Assembly: GCA_020056155.1 (NCBI GenBank)
Contig: JAGVII010000620.1
Location: 1 to 5,955, forward strand
Reading direction: 5' to 3'
DNA length: 5,955 nt
DNA from: Afipia sp.
Lineage (GTDB): Bacteria; Pseudomonadota; Alphaproteobacteria; Rhizobiales; Xanthobacteraceae
Below the pieces are notes generated by a model. The model worked only from the letters and a program-made list of their open reading frames with translations. It was not told where the DNA came from and ran no database searches. A program made the translations under genes and the position numbers. Positions 1 to 5,655 of this stretch are shown in pieces (positions within the stretch are counted from its first letter, which is position 1; the number at the start of each line of letters is the position of its first letter).

Positions 1-1
1 C

Positions 2-256
2 GGGATCGGACTTCACTTCGGCGATGTCGTTGCCGGCAACGTGGGTTCGTCGCGGCGCAAGGAGTATACCGTCATCGGCGACACAGTGAACTTTGCGTCG
101 CGACTTGAATCTCTCAACAAGGAGTTCAATTCGCAACTGCTGATCTCGTCTGTCGTCCGGGATACACTTGGCGAAGCCTGCGCCGACGCCGTGTCGCTCG
201 GCGAGGTCGCGGTCAAAGGCTACGAACAGCCGATGGCGGTCTGGCGCCTCGGCTGA
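2..256 (+). CDS. Class III adenylate/guanylate cyclase, C-terminal end (partial)
   Basis: The reading frame is open from the left window edge, so the start and any N-terminal sensor domains lie outside; 84 residues are visible. They are the end of a class III nucleotide cyclase catalytic domain, which makes cAMP (or cGMP) from the nucleoside triphosphate. Numbering from the first visible codon, [16 protein letters not shown] (1-16) is the conserved glycine-rich segment. [16 protein letters not shown] (21-36) holds the transition-state pair Asn30 and Arg34. Thr23 sits where mammalian cyclases carry the base-selecting Asp, the pattern of class IIIb bacterial enzymes. The end [13 protein letters not shown] is the usual close of the domain (the V.G...P..V/..L strand). 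The domain runs to the stop with no C-terminal extension, so any regulatory domain (CHASE2, HAMP, GAF or similar) would be upstream. It converges on the BcsS-like gene. It is a mononucleotide cyclase, not a GGDEF diguanylate cyclase. Family call is firm; substrate is inferred. Confidence 0.93.
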   Translation, partial: GIGLHFGDVVAGNVGSSRRKEYTVIGDTVNFASRLESLNKEFNSQLLISSVVRDTLGEACADAVSLGEVAVKGYEQPMAVWRLG

Positions 257-380
257 TCGCTTATGCGGTTGCGGTTTTCGGATCGGTCCGGAGCATCATC
301 AGACAGGGAATTCCACCGCGAAGAACGCCGGAGATAGCTCTCGACAGCGTACGTGTCAGAGCGACCGCCAGTGCCTCGTC
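257..380. other. Convergent intergenic spacer
   Basis: These 124 bp separate the 3' ends of the cyclase gene (plus strand) and the BcsS-like gene (minus strand). I looked for a shared bidirectional terminator. I found no GC stem followed by a T run on either strand and no convincing small ORF. Termination here is either factor-dependent or not recognisable by eye. Confidence 0.5.
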
Positions 381-1139
381 TTATCGGCGCGTAAGCAGGC
401 TGATGCGCCCATACAGGCCGGTGCGATGGCTGTTGTCCTCAACATAGCCTGCGCCGAGCGACCATTCAAACGTTGCAAACTTCAGTGACGTCAGGTGAGC
501 GCCGATCCGGTACTGACGATAGACTTCGTCGCCCAATGTCTCCACCTCCGGGCCCGCCCAGAAACGATCCATCACGCGCCAGCCCGCGGCTCCACGGATG
601 CCGAAGCTGTTGCCGATGGTGGAGCCTGAAATAGATGATGCCAGCATGAGCGTCGGTGTCGGCTCCCACCACAGATCAGCCGCGACGCGCAGGCCGGCGT
701 GGTTGCCGCGCAGGCTGTTCGCTGGATCGTCCGGCGACAGGCGATGGTTCTGAAGATCAAGACCGGCGAAAAGTTTAACTTCGAAATTGCCCCGCTTGAT
801 CCGCCAACCCGGCATAACCGACGCAAGCAATCCGGTGCCGCGGACGCTGGTGCTGCCGGCGAGGTAGCGATAGGTGCCTTCAGCCAGCAATAGCTTGAGC
901 GTGAAGCCGTCTTCGTTCAGACCGCGCGGCGCCCATTGAACGCCGCCATAGAACGAACCGCCGCTGCGCCAGAGATCAAATCCGCTGAAGTAGAGAAATT
1001 TCTCGGGATATGCGCCGCCGCTCAGTTGGCCCGATGATGGCAAGGGATCGGTCAGGGGATCGGCAACAGCTGGAGAGCCTCCGCTAAACAACGCGGCGGC
1101 GGTGACGCAAAACGCGTACACCCATCCAACGCAACGCAT
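381..1139 (-). CDS. bcsS: BcsS-like secreted (cellulose biosynthesis-associated) protein
   Basis: This encodes 252 residues. I chose the ATG at 1139 because it begins a signal peptide: Arg2, a hydrophobic core at about 4-18, and a likely cleavage site AVA|DP after residue 26. The same frame is open 32 codons further upstream to 1235, but that would bury the signal peptide behind a polar leader. After cleavage a short Pro/Ser linker leads to a domain from about residue 44 to the end. It begins YFSGFDLWRSGGSFYGGVQW (50-69) and continues with alternating aromatic and glycine-rich beta-type segments (GFTLKLLLAEG, VMPGWRIKRG, AADLWWEP, WSLGAGYVED). This fits the BcsS family (PF17036), found near cellulose synthase genes in alphaproteobacteria; its molecular role is unknown, and the beta-rich pattern suggests an outer-membrane or periplasmic location. 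No bcsA, bcsB, bcsZ or bcsC lies next to it here, so it is an orphan copy in this view. The Shine-Dalgarno is only a weak G run 4 nt before the ATG. Family assignment is from recalled similarity. Confidence 0.78.
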   Translation of the reverse strand: MRCVGWVYAFCVTAAALFSGGSPAVADPLTDPLPSSGQLSGGAYPEKFLYFSGFDLWRSGGSFYGGVQWAPRGLNEDGFTLKLLLAEGTYRYLAGSTSVRGTGLLASVMPGWRIKRGNFEVKLFAGLDLQNHRLSPDDPANSLRGNHAGLRVAADLWWEPTPTLMLASSISGSTIGNSFGIRGAAGWRVMDRFWAGPEVETLGDEVYRQYRIGAHLTSLKFATFEWSLGAGYVEDNSHRTGLYGRISLLTRR

Positions 1140-1206
1140 GGAGCCCCCGAGCCCCGGACATGGAATACTAAGTAAAAATACGCATGAATTAGAGCCTCGA
1201 ATGAGT

Positions 1207-1223
1207 CGTTCGTCCAGCGAACG
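1207..1223. repeat. Short palindrome upstream of the BcsS-like gene
   Basis: CGTTCG (1207-1212) and CGAACG (1218-1223) are perfect reverse complements separated by TCCAG. The element lies 68 bp upstream of the BcsS ATG and just above the AT-rich putative promoter. This is a typical position for a dimeric regulator site, though it could also form a small hairpin. No regulator is assigned. Confidence 0.4.
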
Positions 1224-1266
1224 TCCCAAGAACACGAAGCGAACAGGCCCCGAAGGTTTGGACCCC

Positions 1267-1275
1267 TGTGGATAA
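1267..1275 (-). promoter_or_regulatory. Consensus DnaA-box match (single)
   Basis: The plus strand reads TGTGGATAA, which is TTATCCACA on the minus strand, an exact match to the high-affinity DnaA box. It sits in noncoding DNA one base past the DUF488 stop codon and about 128 bp upstream of the BcsS ATG. No second box or AT-rich unwinding element was seen close by, so this is not an origin. A single 9-mer match can occur by chance. Confidence 0.35.
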
Positions 1276-1276
1276 C

Positions 1277-1738
1277 TCAGATCTGCGGGGCGGCCAGGTC
1301 CTCGACCTTCACGCCTTCACGATCCTCAATGATCTCGGCGATGAATTTCCGGTGGCAGACGTTGTGATCGCGCTCATAGCACAGGATGCAGACCGGCCCG
1401 GCCTTGGTCACGAGCGCCGCCAGTTCGTCCATTTCTCCACGCGCCTGCGGCGTTTTCAGGTGGGCTTGATAGATCTTCGCCAGCGCCTTCATGTCTCCGC
1501 TGCGTGCAGCCAGGCGGCCATCCTTCGGGGTGCCGAGCCCCCGAAGGTGGATGTAGGAGATGCCGCGCGCGTCGAGGCCGGCGGCCAGCTGAGTTTTGGA
1601 AAAGCCCGGCCGGCGCGACGATGCGACGGCGCGCACATCGACAAGCAGTTTCACACCGGCGCGCTGCAATTCGTCCAGCACGGCCTTCGCCGGCGTCTGT
1701 TCGTAGCCGATGGTGAAAAGCTTCCTGGTCCTGGCCAT
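1277..1738 (-). CDS. DUF488 family protein
   Basis: This encodes 153 residues, a normal length for a single-domain DUF488 protein (PF04343), whose biochemical role is not established. Family landmarks in order are LFTIGYEQ (7-14), the strand VDVRAVASSRRPGFSK (33-48), YIHLRGLG (62-69), and the signature CILCYERDHNVCHRKFIAE (117-135). The Cys117, Cys120, Cys128, His129, Arg130 cluster looks like a metal or redox site, or a catalytic thiol; which one is inference. No signal peptide or membrane segment is present, so it should be cytoplasmic. The start is supported by GGGAG five bases upstream (plus-strand 1744-1748). It lies 19 bp after the DUF72 gene on the same strand and is almost certainly cotranscribed with it. 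Neighbouring occurrence of these two families suggests a shared function that the sequence alone does not name. Confidence 0.92.
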   Translation of the reverse strand: MARTRKLFTIGYEQTPAKAVLDELQRAGVKLLVDVRAVASSRRPGFSKTQLAAGLDARGISYIHLRGLGTPKDGRLAARSGDMKALAKIYQAHLKTPQARGEMDELAALVTKAGPVCILCYERDHNVCHRKFIAEIIEDREGVKVEDLAAPQI

Positions 1739-1757
1739 GCCGACTCCCGCCGTTCGC

Positions 1758-2561
1758 TCACGTCACCCGTTCGATCAATTCCATCGCCCCGGCAGGTGCC
1801 CGGATCTTTCCCTCGTGGATCACATAGGCAAACACGTCACGGGGTTCTTTCTTCGCGGGCGTCTTGTCGGCGCGGGCGAGGTCGGTGGGTTCGCCGCCCT
1901 GCGCCCACAGCGTCAGCCGTTTCGCCCATTCATCCAGCACCTTGGGCGGGTAGGCGGTCTTGACGGTATCCTGGCCGGTCTGAAGCCGGACGTAAACGAA
2001 ATCGGTGGTGACGTCGGAGATCGCCGGATATTTGGCATGATCGGCATAGACCACTGCGACGTTATGCTTGCGCAGCAGGGCGATGAATGACGGCGTGCAG
2101 AAGCTGTCGTTGCGCACTTCGACCACATGGCGCAAGGCGACGCCGTCGAACTTGCGCGGCAGCAGTTCAAGAAAGGCGCCGAAATCGGCTTCGTCGAATT
2201 TCTTGGTCGGTGCGAACTGCCACAGCACCGGCCCAAGCCGGTCGCCCATCTCAGTGACACCGGAATCGTAGAAGCGCTTGATGGAATCGCCGGCCTCGGC
2301 CAGCACGCGCCGGTTGGTGGCGAACCGTGGCCCCTTGACCGAGAACACAAAGCCGTCCGGCACCTCGCTGGCCCACTTGCGGAAGCTTTCGGGTTTCTGC
2401 GACCCGTAATAGGTGCCGTTGATCTCGATCGAGGTCAGCTTGGACGCGGCATAGGAGAGTTCTTTCGCCTGGGTCAGCTTTTCCGGATAGAACACGCCCC
2501 GCCAGGGTGCGAAGGTCCAGCCGCCGATCCCGATGTGAATTTGACCTGATTTTTTCGCCAT
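1758..2561 (-). CDS. DUF72 (YecE-like) family protein
   Basis: This encodes 267 residues of the DUF72/YecE family (PF01904), predicted TIM-barrel-like cytoplasmic proteins of unknown reaction. Visible landmarks are IGIGGWTFAPWRGVFYP (10-26), SIEINGTYYGSQ (44-55) with the family E.N..FY-type strand, FVFSVKGPRFATNRR (71-85), LGPVLWQF (109-116), VVEVRNDSF (146-154) and VVYADHAKYP (170-179). The charged pattern Glu46, Lys76, Arg79, Glu148, Arg150 at predicted strand ends would suit a ligand-binding or catalytic pocket; that is inference. The C-terminal stretch around ADKTPAKKEPRDVFAYV is lysine-rich before the last strand. The start is fixed by a strong AGGGGAA Shine-Dalgarno (plus-strand 2568-2574) six bases before the ATG. 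It is the first gene of a two-gene minus-strand operon with DUF488 and is divergent from the glycosyltransferase operon. Confidence 0.93.
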   Translation of the reverse strand: MAKKSGQIHIGIGGWTFAPWRGVFYPEKLTQAKELSYAASKLTSIEINGTYYGSQKPESFRKWASEVPDGFVFSVKGPRFATNRRVLAEAGDSIKRFYDSGVTEMGDRLGPVLWQFAPTKKFDEADFGAFLELLPRKFDGVALRHVVEVRNDSFCTPSFIALLRKHNVAVVYADHAKYPAISDVTTDFVYVRLQTGQDTVKTAYPPKVLDEWAKRLTLWAQGGEPTDLARADKTPAKKEPRDVFAYVIHEGKIRAPAGAMELIERVT

Positions 2562-2651
2562 TCTTGCTTCCCCTGAAGACCCTTGCGGAACGCCGGACCC
2601 ATACCTATCTAGTTGCTATCGGCGATGTTGCAGCTACGCTCCGTCGCCGGG

Positions 2652-2738
2652 ACGACCACGAGAAGATACCGTGAGAGGTTGAGCGCGCCGGATGTACGCG
2701 TGGCCTTGATTCTCTCACCGGTTTCCCTCCGTGGTCGT
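2652..2738. repeat. Spaced inverted repeat, two-block arms
   Basis: ACGACCACG (2652-2660) is perfectly complementary to CGTGGTCGT (2730-2738). Nested inside, GTGAGAG (2671-2677) is perfectly complementary to CTCTCAC (2712-2718). The blocks are separated by 10 nt in one arm and 11 nt in the other, so both pairs are in register and the two arms read as one imperfect 26-27-nt unit in opposite orientations. The central 34 nt between the inner blocks are unpaired. It could be two inverted operator copies, a cruciform or RNA hairpin, or a decayed intergenic repeat. Confidence 0.5.
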
Positions 2739-2820
2739 TGGCATTTCTGGCCTTGTCAAAACCTGCCGCCACCCGGTTTCCCGGCATTGTCGCATCGAAA
2801 TCGCGTCCCGGCAGGGCGTC

Positions 2821-2849
2821 TTGGCATCGTCCGGCACCCCGGATATACG
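2821..2849 (+). promoter_or_regulatory. Putative sigma-70-type promoter for the glycosyltransferase operon
   Basis: TTGGCA (2821-2826, five of six to TTGACA) and TATACG (2844-2849, four of six to TATAAT) are separated by exactly 17 nt. A start 7-9 nt after the -10 would fall at 2856-2858, at or next to the ATG at 2858. Together with the absence of a Shine-Dalgarno in GCTGGCCCC-ATG, this suggests leaderless or near-leaderless translation of the GT2 gene. The match is by eye and not proof of activity. Confidence 0.4.
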
Positions 2850-2857
2850 CTGGCCCC

Positions 2858-3970
2858 ATGACTGAGGCCATCTCACCCGGGGCGGCACCTGCGCGTCAAC
2901 TATGCGTCGTGGTGCCAACTTTCAAAGAGCGCGATAACGTTCCCAAGCTTTTCGCAAAGCTGGACGCCGCGCTTGCCGGCATTGCGTGGGAGGTCATCTT
3001 CGTTGATGACAATTCTCCCGACGGGACCTGGGAGGTTGCCCGCCAGTTGGCGCAGGCCGATCCCCGGGTTCGCTGTATTCGCCGCGTCGGCCGGCGCGGG
3101 CTGTCCGGCGCATGCATCGAGGGCATCCTGGCCTCGAGCGCGCCGTATGTCGCGGTGATGGACGCCGACCTTCAGCACGACGAAACCCAGTTGCCGAAGA
3201 TGCTCGCGCTGCTGCAATCGGGCGAAGCCGAACTCGCTGTCGGCAGCCGTTACGTCAGCGGCGGCGACACGGGAAGTTTCGGCAGCGCGCGTCTCGGCGG
3301 CAGCGTGTTCGCGACCAACATTGCGAAGAAGCTGCTGCACATCGAGATCGCCGATCCGATGAGCGGGTTTTTCATGATCCGCCGCGATTGCTTCGAGCAG
3401 CTTGCGCCGTCGCTGTCCGTGCAGGGCTTCAAGATCCTGCTGGATATCGTGGCGACCGCGGGCGGAAAGCTCCGTGTGGTCGAGGTGCCGTTTTCCTTCG
3501 GCGCGCGGCTGCACGGCGAGAGCAAGCTGGACTCGATGGTCGTGCTGGACTTCCTTGGCCTCGTCCTCGCCAAAATGACCGGCGATCTGGTGTCGCTGCG
3601 CTTTCTGCTGTTCGCGCTGGTCGGCGGGATCGGCCTCGGCGTGCATCTCGCCACGCTTTATTCCGCGCTCGGACTGAATGCTCCTTTCGCCGAGGCGCAG
3701 GGTCTTGCCGCTTTCGTCGCGATGACCGGAAACTTCCTGCTCAACAACCGGCTGACCTATCGGGACCAGCGCCTGAAAGGCTTCGCACTCATTCGCGGCC
3801 TGCTGCTGTTCTATCTGGTTTGCAGCGTGGGCCTGATCGCCAATGTCGGCGTCGCGGCGACTGTCTTCGATCAGGAGCCGATCTGGTGGCTGGCGGGCGC
3901 GGCCGGCGCGCTGATGGGCGTGGTCTGGAATTACGGCGTGTCCAGCCTCTTCGTCTGGCGCGCAAAATGA
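2858..3970 (+). CDS. GT2 polyprenyl-phosphate glycosyltransferase fused to a GtrA-like domain
   Basis: This encodes 370 residues in two parts. Residues about 15-240 are a GT-A fold family 2 transferase of the dolichol-phosphate mannose synthase/ArnC type: VVVPTFKERDN (17-27), FVDDNSPDGTW (48-58), the metal-binding DAD (102-104) in VMDADLQHDE, VGSRYV (128-133), DPMSGFFMIRR (166-176) and FGARLHGESKLD (214-225). Residues about 246-368 are a GtrA-like membrane domain (PF04138) with about four hydrophobic helices, including FLLFALVGGIGLGVHLATLY, the conserved GNFLLNNRLTY (291-301) and a closing NYGVSSLFVWR (358-368). The expected role is to make polyprenyl-P-sugar from a nucleotide sugar at the inner membrane, with the GtrA part possibly aiding flipping. 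The frame extends upstream to an ATG at 2738, but I start at 2858, where homology begins soon after; the extra 40 residues are Arg/Pro-rich and cover the promoter-like site. Its stop overlaps the next start (ATGA). The sugar is unknown. Confidence 0.93.
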   Translation: MTEAISPGAAPARQLCVVVPTFKERDNVPKLFAKLDAALAGIAWEVIFVDDNSPDGTWEVARQLAQADPRVRCIRRVGRRGLSGACIEGILASSAPYVAVMDADLQHDETQLPKMLALLQSGEAELAVGSRYVSGGDTGSFGSARLGGSVFATNIAKKLLHIEIADPMSGFFMIRRDCFEQLAPSLSVQGFKILLDIVATAGGKLRVVEVPFSFGARLHGESKLDSMVVLDFLGLVLAKMTGDLVSLRFLLFALVGGIGLGVHLATLYSALGLNAPFAEAQGLAAFVAMTGNFLLNNRLTYRDQRLKGFALIRGLLLFYLVCSVGLIANVGVAATVFDQEPIWWLAGAAGALMGVVWNYGVSSLFVWRAK

Positions 3971-5472
3971 CTTCCCCCGAGACGAGACTGGCTCGCGGCA
4001 CCGCTGTCACCGTGGCCGCGCTTGTGGTGCTTCGGCTGATTGCCGCAGCCGTTACGCCGCTGACCTTCGACGAAGCCTATTACTGGACATGGGCGAAGCA
4101 CCTCGCGGGCGGATACTACGATCATCCGCCGATGGTTGCGGTGGTGATCCGCCTCGGCATCATGATCGCGGGGGACACCGCATTTGGTGTGCGGCTGGTC
4201 TCGATCCTGCTCGCGCTGCCGATGAGCTGGGCGATCTATCGCGCCGCGCGAATTCTGTTTGACGATGCCCGGATCGCGGCGGCGGCGACGATCTTTCTCA
4301 ACGCCACCCTCATGGCTTCGGTCGGGACCACCATCGTGACGCCGGACGCGCCCCTGATGGTGGCCGCGAGTTTCGTTCTCTATTTCCTTGCCAAGATATG
4401 GCAGACGGGACGCGGCGTCTGGTGGCTCGCAACCGGTGTTGCGGTGGGGGCGGGGCTGCTGTCGAAATATACCGCGTTGTTTTTCGGCGCGCAGATCATG
4501 TTGTGGCTCGTGCTGGTGAAGGATCAGCGCCGCTGGCTGGCATCGCCGTGGCCCTATCTCGGCGGCGTTGCCGCATTCGCGGTCTTCTCGCCGGTGATCC
4601 TGTGGAATGCCGATCACCAGTGGGTGTCGTTCATCAAGCAACTCGGCCGCGCGCGCGTCGAGGGCATGACGCTCAAGTATCTCGGCGAGATGATCCCGAC
4701 GCAGTTCGCCTTCGCGACTCCGTCGGTATTCATCCTCGGCGTCTTCGGCCTTTACGCGCTGGCGCGGGCGAGGTCGGCGCATGCCGCAGGCGCTACGCTC
4801 ATCAATGTCAGCGTCTGGACGATCTTCCTCTATTTCGTCTGGCATTCGCTGCATGCTCGCGTCGAGGCCAACTGGCTCGGGCCGGTCTATCCGGCATTCG
4901 CCATCGCCGCCGCGTATGCCGCGTGGGGCAGGACGTGGAATCCGCGCGAGCAGCGGACGATGAACTGGTCGCGCCGCCTCGCGCTGCCGATCGGTGTCGC
5001 GCTGTTCGTGGTGCTGATCGTGCAAACCAACACCGGCGTGTTCACCGGCTTCCGCCGCGACGCCACGGTGCGCAGCGTCGGCGTGGGCTGGCCGGCGCTT
5101 GCGGACGAAATCGAGGCGATCCGTCTCAAGCAAAACGCCAACTGCGTTCTCGCGGCGGACTACGGCACCACGTCGTGGCTGATGTTCTATCTGCCGAAGG
5201 GCACCTGCGTCGCCCAGTTCCAGCAGCGCTATCGCTGGACCTTCATGAAAGAGCCGGACGCAGACCTGCTCAAGGGCAAGGCGCTGCTGATCGGCCCGCC
5301 CGGCGCAAGCTTTGCGTATCGCACCGGATACGCGCGCGTTGAAAACCTTGCCGAGCTGACCCGCAAGCGCAGCGGGGTCGCGATCGAGACCTACGCGGTG
5401 GATCTGCTGGACGGCGCGAAAGGCGAGGCGCTGAACCGCGCCCTGCCGCCGGAACTGGGCGGGCCGCGATAA
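3967..5472 (+). CDS. GT39 family (PMT/ArnT-like) membrane glycosyltransferase
   Basis: This encodes 501 residues of a GT-C fold integral membrane transferase (PF13231-type) that uses a lipid-linked sugar as donor and acts on the periplasmic side. A first helix (about 12-30) leads to the first periplasmic loop with TFDEAYYWTWAKHL (33-46), where Asp35-Glu36 is the expected catalytic site, followed by GGYYDHPP (48-55). A second family motif is TPDAPL (125-130) with Asp127. Multiple hydrophobic helices follow to about residue 355 (for example around 77-97, 129-141, 150-180, 195-210 and 338-355). A C-terminal domain of about 145 residues (356-501) is mostly soluble and probably periplasmic. The start is set by the ATGA overlap with the GT2-GtrA stop, indicating translational coupling; the frame continues upstream to 3112 only as a shadow of GT2. 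The pair resembles ArnC/ArnT or rhizobial Rgt systems that decorate lipid A or core sugars. Acceptor and sugar are not determinable. Confidence 0.92.
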   Translation: MTSPETRLARGTAVTVAALVVLRLIAAAVTPLTFDEAYYWTWAKHLAGGYYDHPPMVAVVIRLGIMIAGDTAFGVRLVSILLALPMSWAIYRAARILFDDARIAAAATIFLNATLMASVGTTIVTPDAPLMVAASFVLYFLAKIWQTGRGVWWLATGVAVGAGLLSKYTALFFGAQIMLWLVLVKDQRRWLASPWPYLGGVAAFAVFSPVILWNADHQWVSFIKQLGRARVEGMTLKYLGEMIPTQFAFATPSVFILGVFGLYALARARSAHAAGATLINVSVWTIFLYFVWHSLHARVEANWLGPVYPAFAIAAAYAAWGRTWNPREQRTMNWSRRLALPIGVALFVVLIVQTNTGVFTGFRRDATVRSVGVGWPALADEIEAIRLKQNANCVLAADYGTTSWLMFYLPKGTCVAQFQQRYRWTFMKEPDADLLKGKALLIGPPGASFAYRTGYARVENLAELTRKRSGVAIETYAVDLLDGAKGEALNRALPPELGGPR

Positions 5473-5480
5473 ACGGCCCG
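5460..5480 (+). terminator. GC hairpin over the GT39 stop codon
   Basis: CGGGCCG (5460-5466) pairs perfectly with CGGCCCG (5474-5480), leaving loop CGATAAA, which contains the TAA stop. There is no T run after it, so it is not a canonical intrinsic terminator. It may stabilise the 3' end, aid factor-dependent termination, or be chance in GC-rich DNA. Two further short inverted repeats follow closely: GGAAC-CC-GTTCC (5483-5494) and GCGGGCCCGC (5502-5511). Confidence 0.3.
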
Positions 5481-5576
5481 ATGGAACCCGTTCCCTGCCA
5501 AGCGGGCCCGCCACACATCTGCCCGCACTTAATCCGCATTTAACTAAAAGCCGCCTTAATGCCGCTCCGCACCTTT

Positions 5577-5588
5577 GCGACATGTCGC
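5577..5588. repeat. Perfect 12-bp palindrome
   Basis: GCGACATGTCGC is its own reverse complement. It lies just after the AT-rich stretch and 122 bp before the ATG at 5710, a position suitable for an operator. No regulator is assigned. Confidence 0.4.
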
Positions 5589-5636
5589 GTGGGGAACTCC
5601 AAGCTCCGCATGGCAACTGACGCTGGCCCGCTTTCG

Positions 5637-5655
5637 CATGCGCCGTTCGCGCATG
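5637..5655 (+). repeat. Hairpin, 7-bp stem and 5-nt loop
   Basis: CATGCGC (5637-5643) pairs perfectly with GCGCATG (5649-5655) around loop CGTTC. If transcription starts in the AT-rich stretch upstream, the hairpin would lie in the 5' untranslated RNA. It would hide the in-frame ATGs at 5638 and 5653, which is another reason to prefer the start at 5710. Confidence 0.35.

Larger units (their letters stand above)
1140..1276 (-). promoter_or_regulatory. Upstream region of the BcsS-like gene
   Basis: This gap lies between the BcsS start and the DUF488 stop, both on the minus strand, and probably holds the BcsS promoter. A distinctly AT-rich run at about 1162-1192 contains a minus-strand -10-like TAGTAT (1165-1170). 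The hexamer 17 nt further upstream (TCTAAT) is a poor -35, so a plain sigma-70 promoter is not proven. Further upstream are the palindrome at 1207-1223 and the DnaA-box match at 1267-1275. The 137-bp spacing and these sites argue that the BcsS gene is transcribed separately from the DUF72-DUF488 pair, although no terminator for that pair is visible. Confidence 0.35.
2562..2857. other. Divergent intergenic region between DUF72 and GT2 genes
   Basis: These 296 bp must hold the promoters of both the minus-strand DUF72 operon and the plus-strand glycosyltransferase operon. The DUF72 side has a clear Shine-Dalgarno at 2568-2574 but no promoter I can defend. The middle carries a spaced inverted repeat (2652-2738). 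The stretch at about 2590-2656, which begins GCCGGACCCATA and ends CGCCGGGACGACC, resembles the ends of intergenic palindromic repeats common in this bacterial group, but the interior does not pair well. A promoter-like pair sits at 2821-2849. Open frames here look like shadows without family features. Confidence 0.5.

Noticed and set aside
1140..1235. 32-residue N-terminal extension of the BcsS-like protein
   Set aside because: It would place a polar leader before a well-formed signal peptide, and the AT-rich promoter-like DNA lies inside it.
1236..1276. Terminator for the DUF72-DUF488 operon
   Set aside because: Only a 4-bp CAGG/CCTG stem with a long loop and no T run on the minus strand.
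1710..2549. Plus-strand frames (1710-2090 and 2127-2549) over DUF72
   Set aside because: No family features; the minus-strand DUF72 motifs and ribosome binding site are unambiguous.
2822..2836. Sigma-54-like TGGCA...CGGCA
   Set aside because: The spacing of the two elements is one base off and the second lacks the TTGC core.
2738..2857. 40-residue N-terminal extension of the GT2-GtrA protein
   Set aside because: It is Arg/Pro-rich, precedes the conserved GT2 start, has no Shine-Dalgarno and would cover the promoter-like pair at 2821-2849.
2900..3646. 248-codon minus-strand frame opposite the GT2 domain
   Set aside because: Composition is His/Gln/Arg-rich and typical of an antisense shadow; the GT2 motifs on the plus strand explain the region.
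3112..3966. Upstream extension of the GT39 frame
   Set aside because: This part is an Arg-rich out-of-frame reading of the GT2-GtrA gene; the ATGA overlap at 3967 is the natural start.
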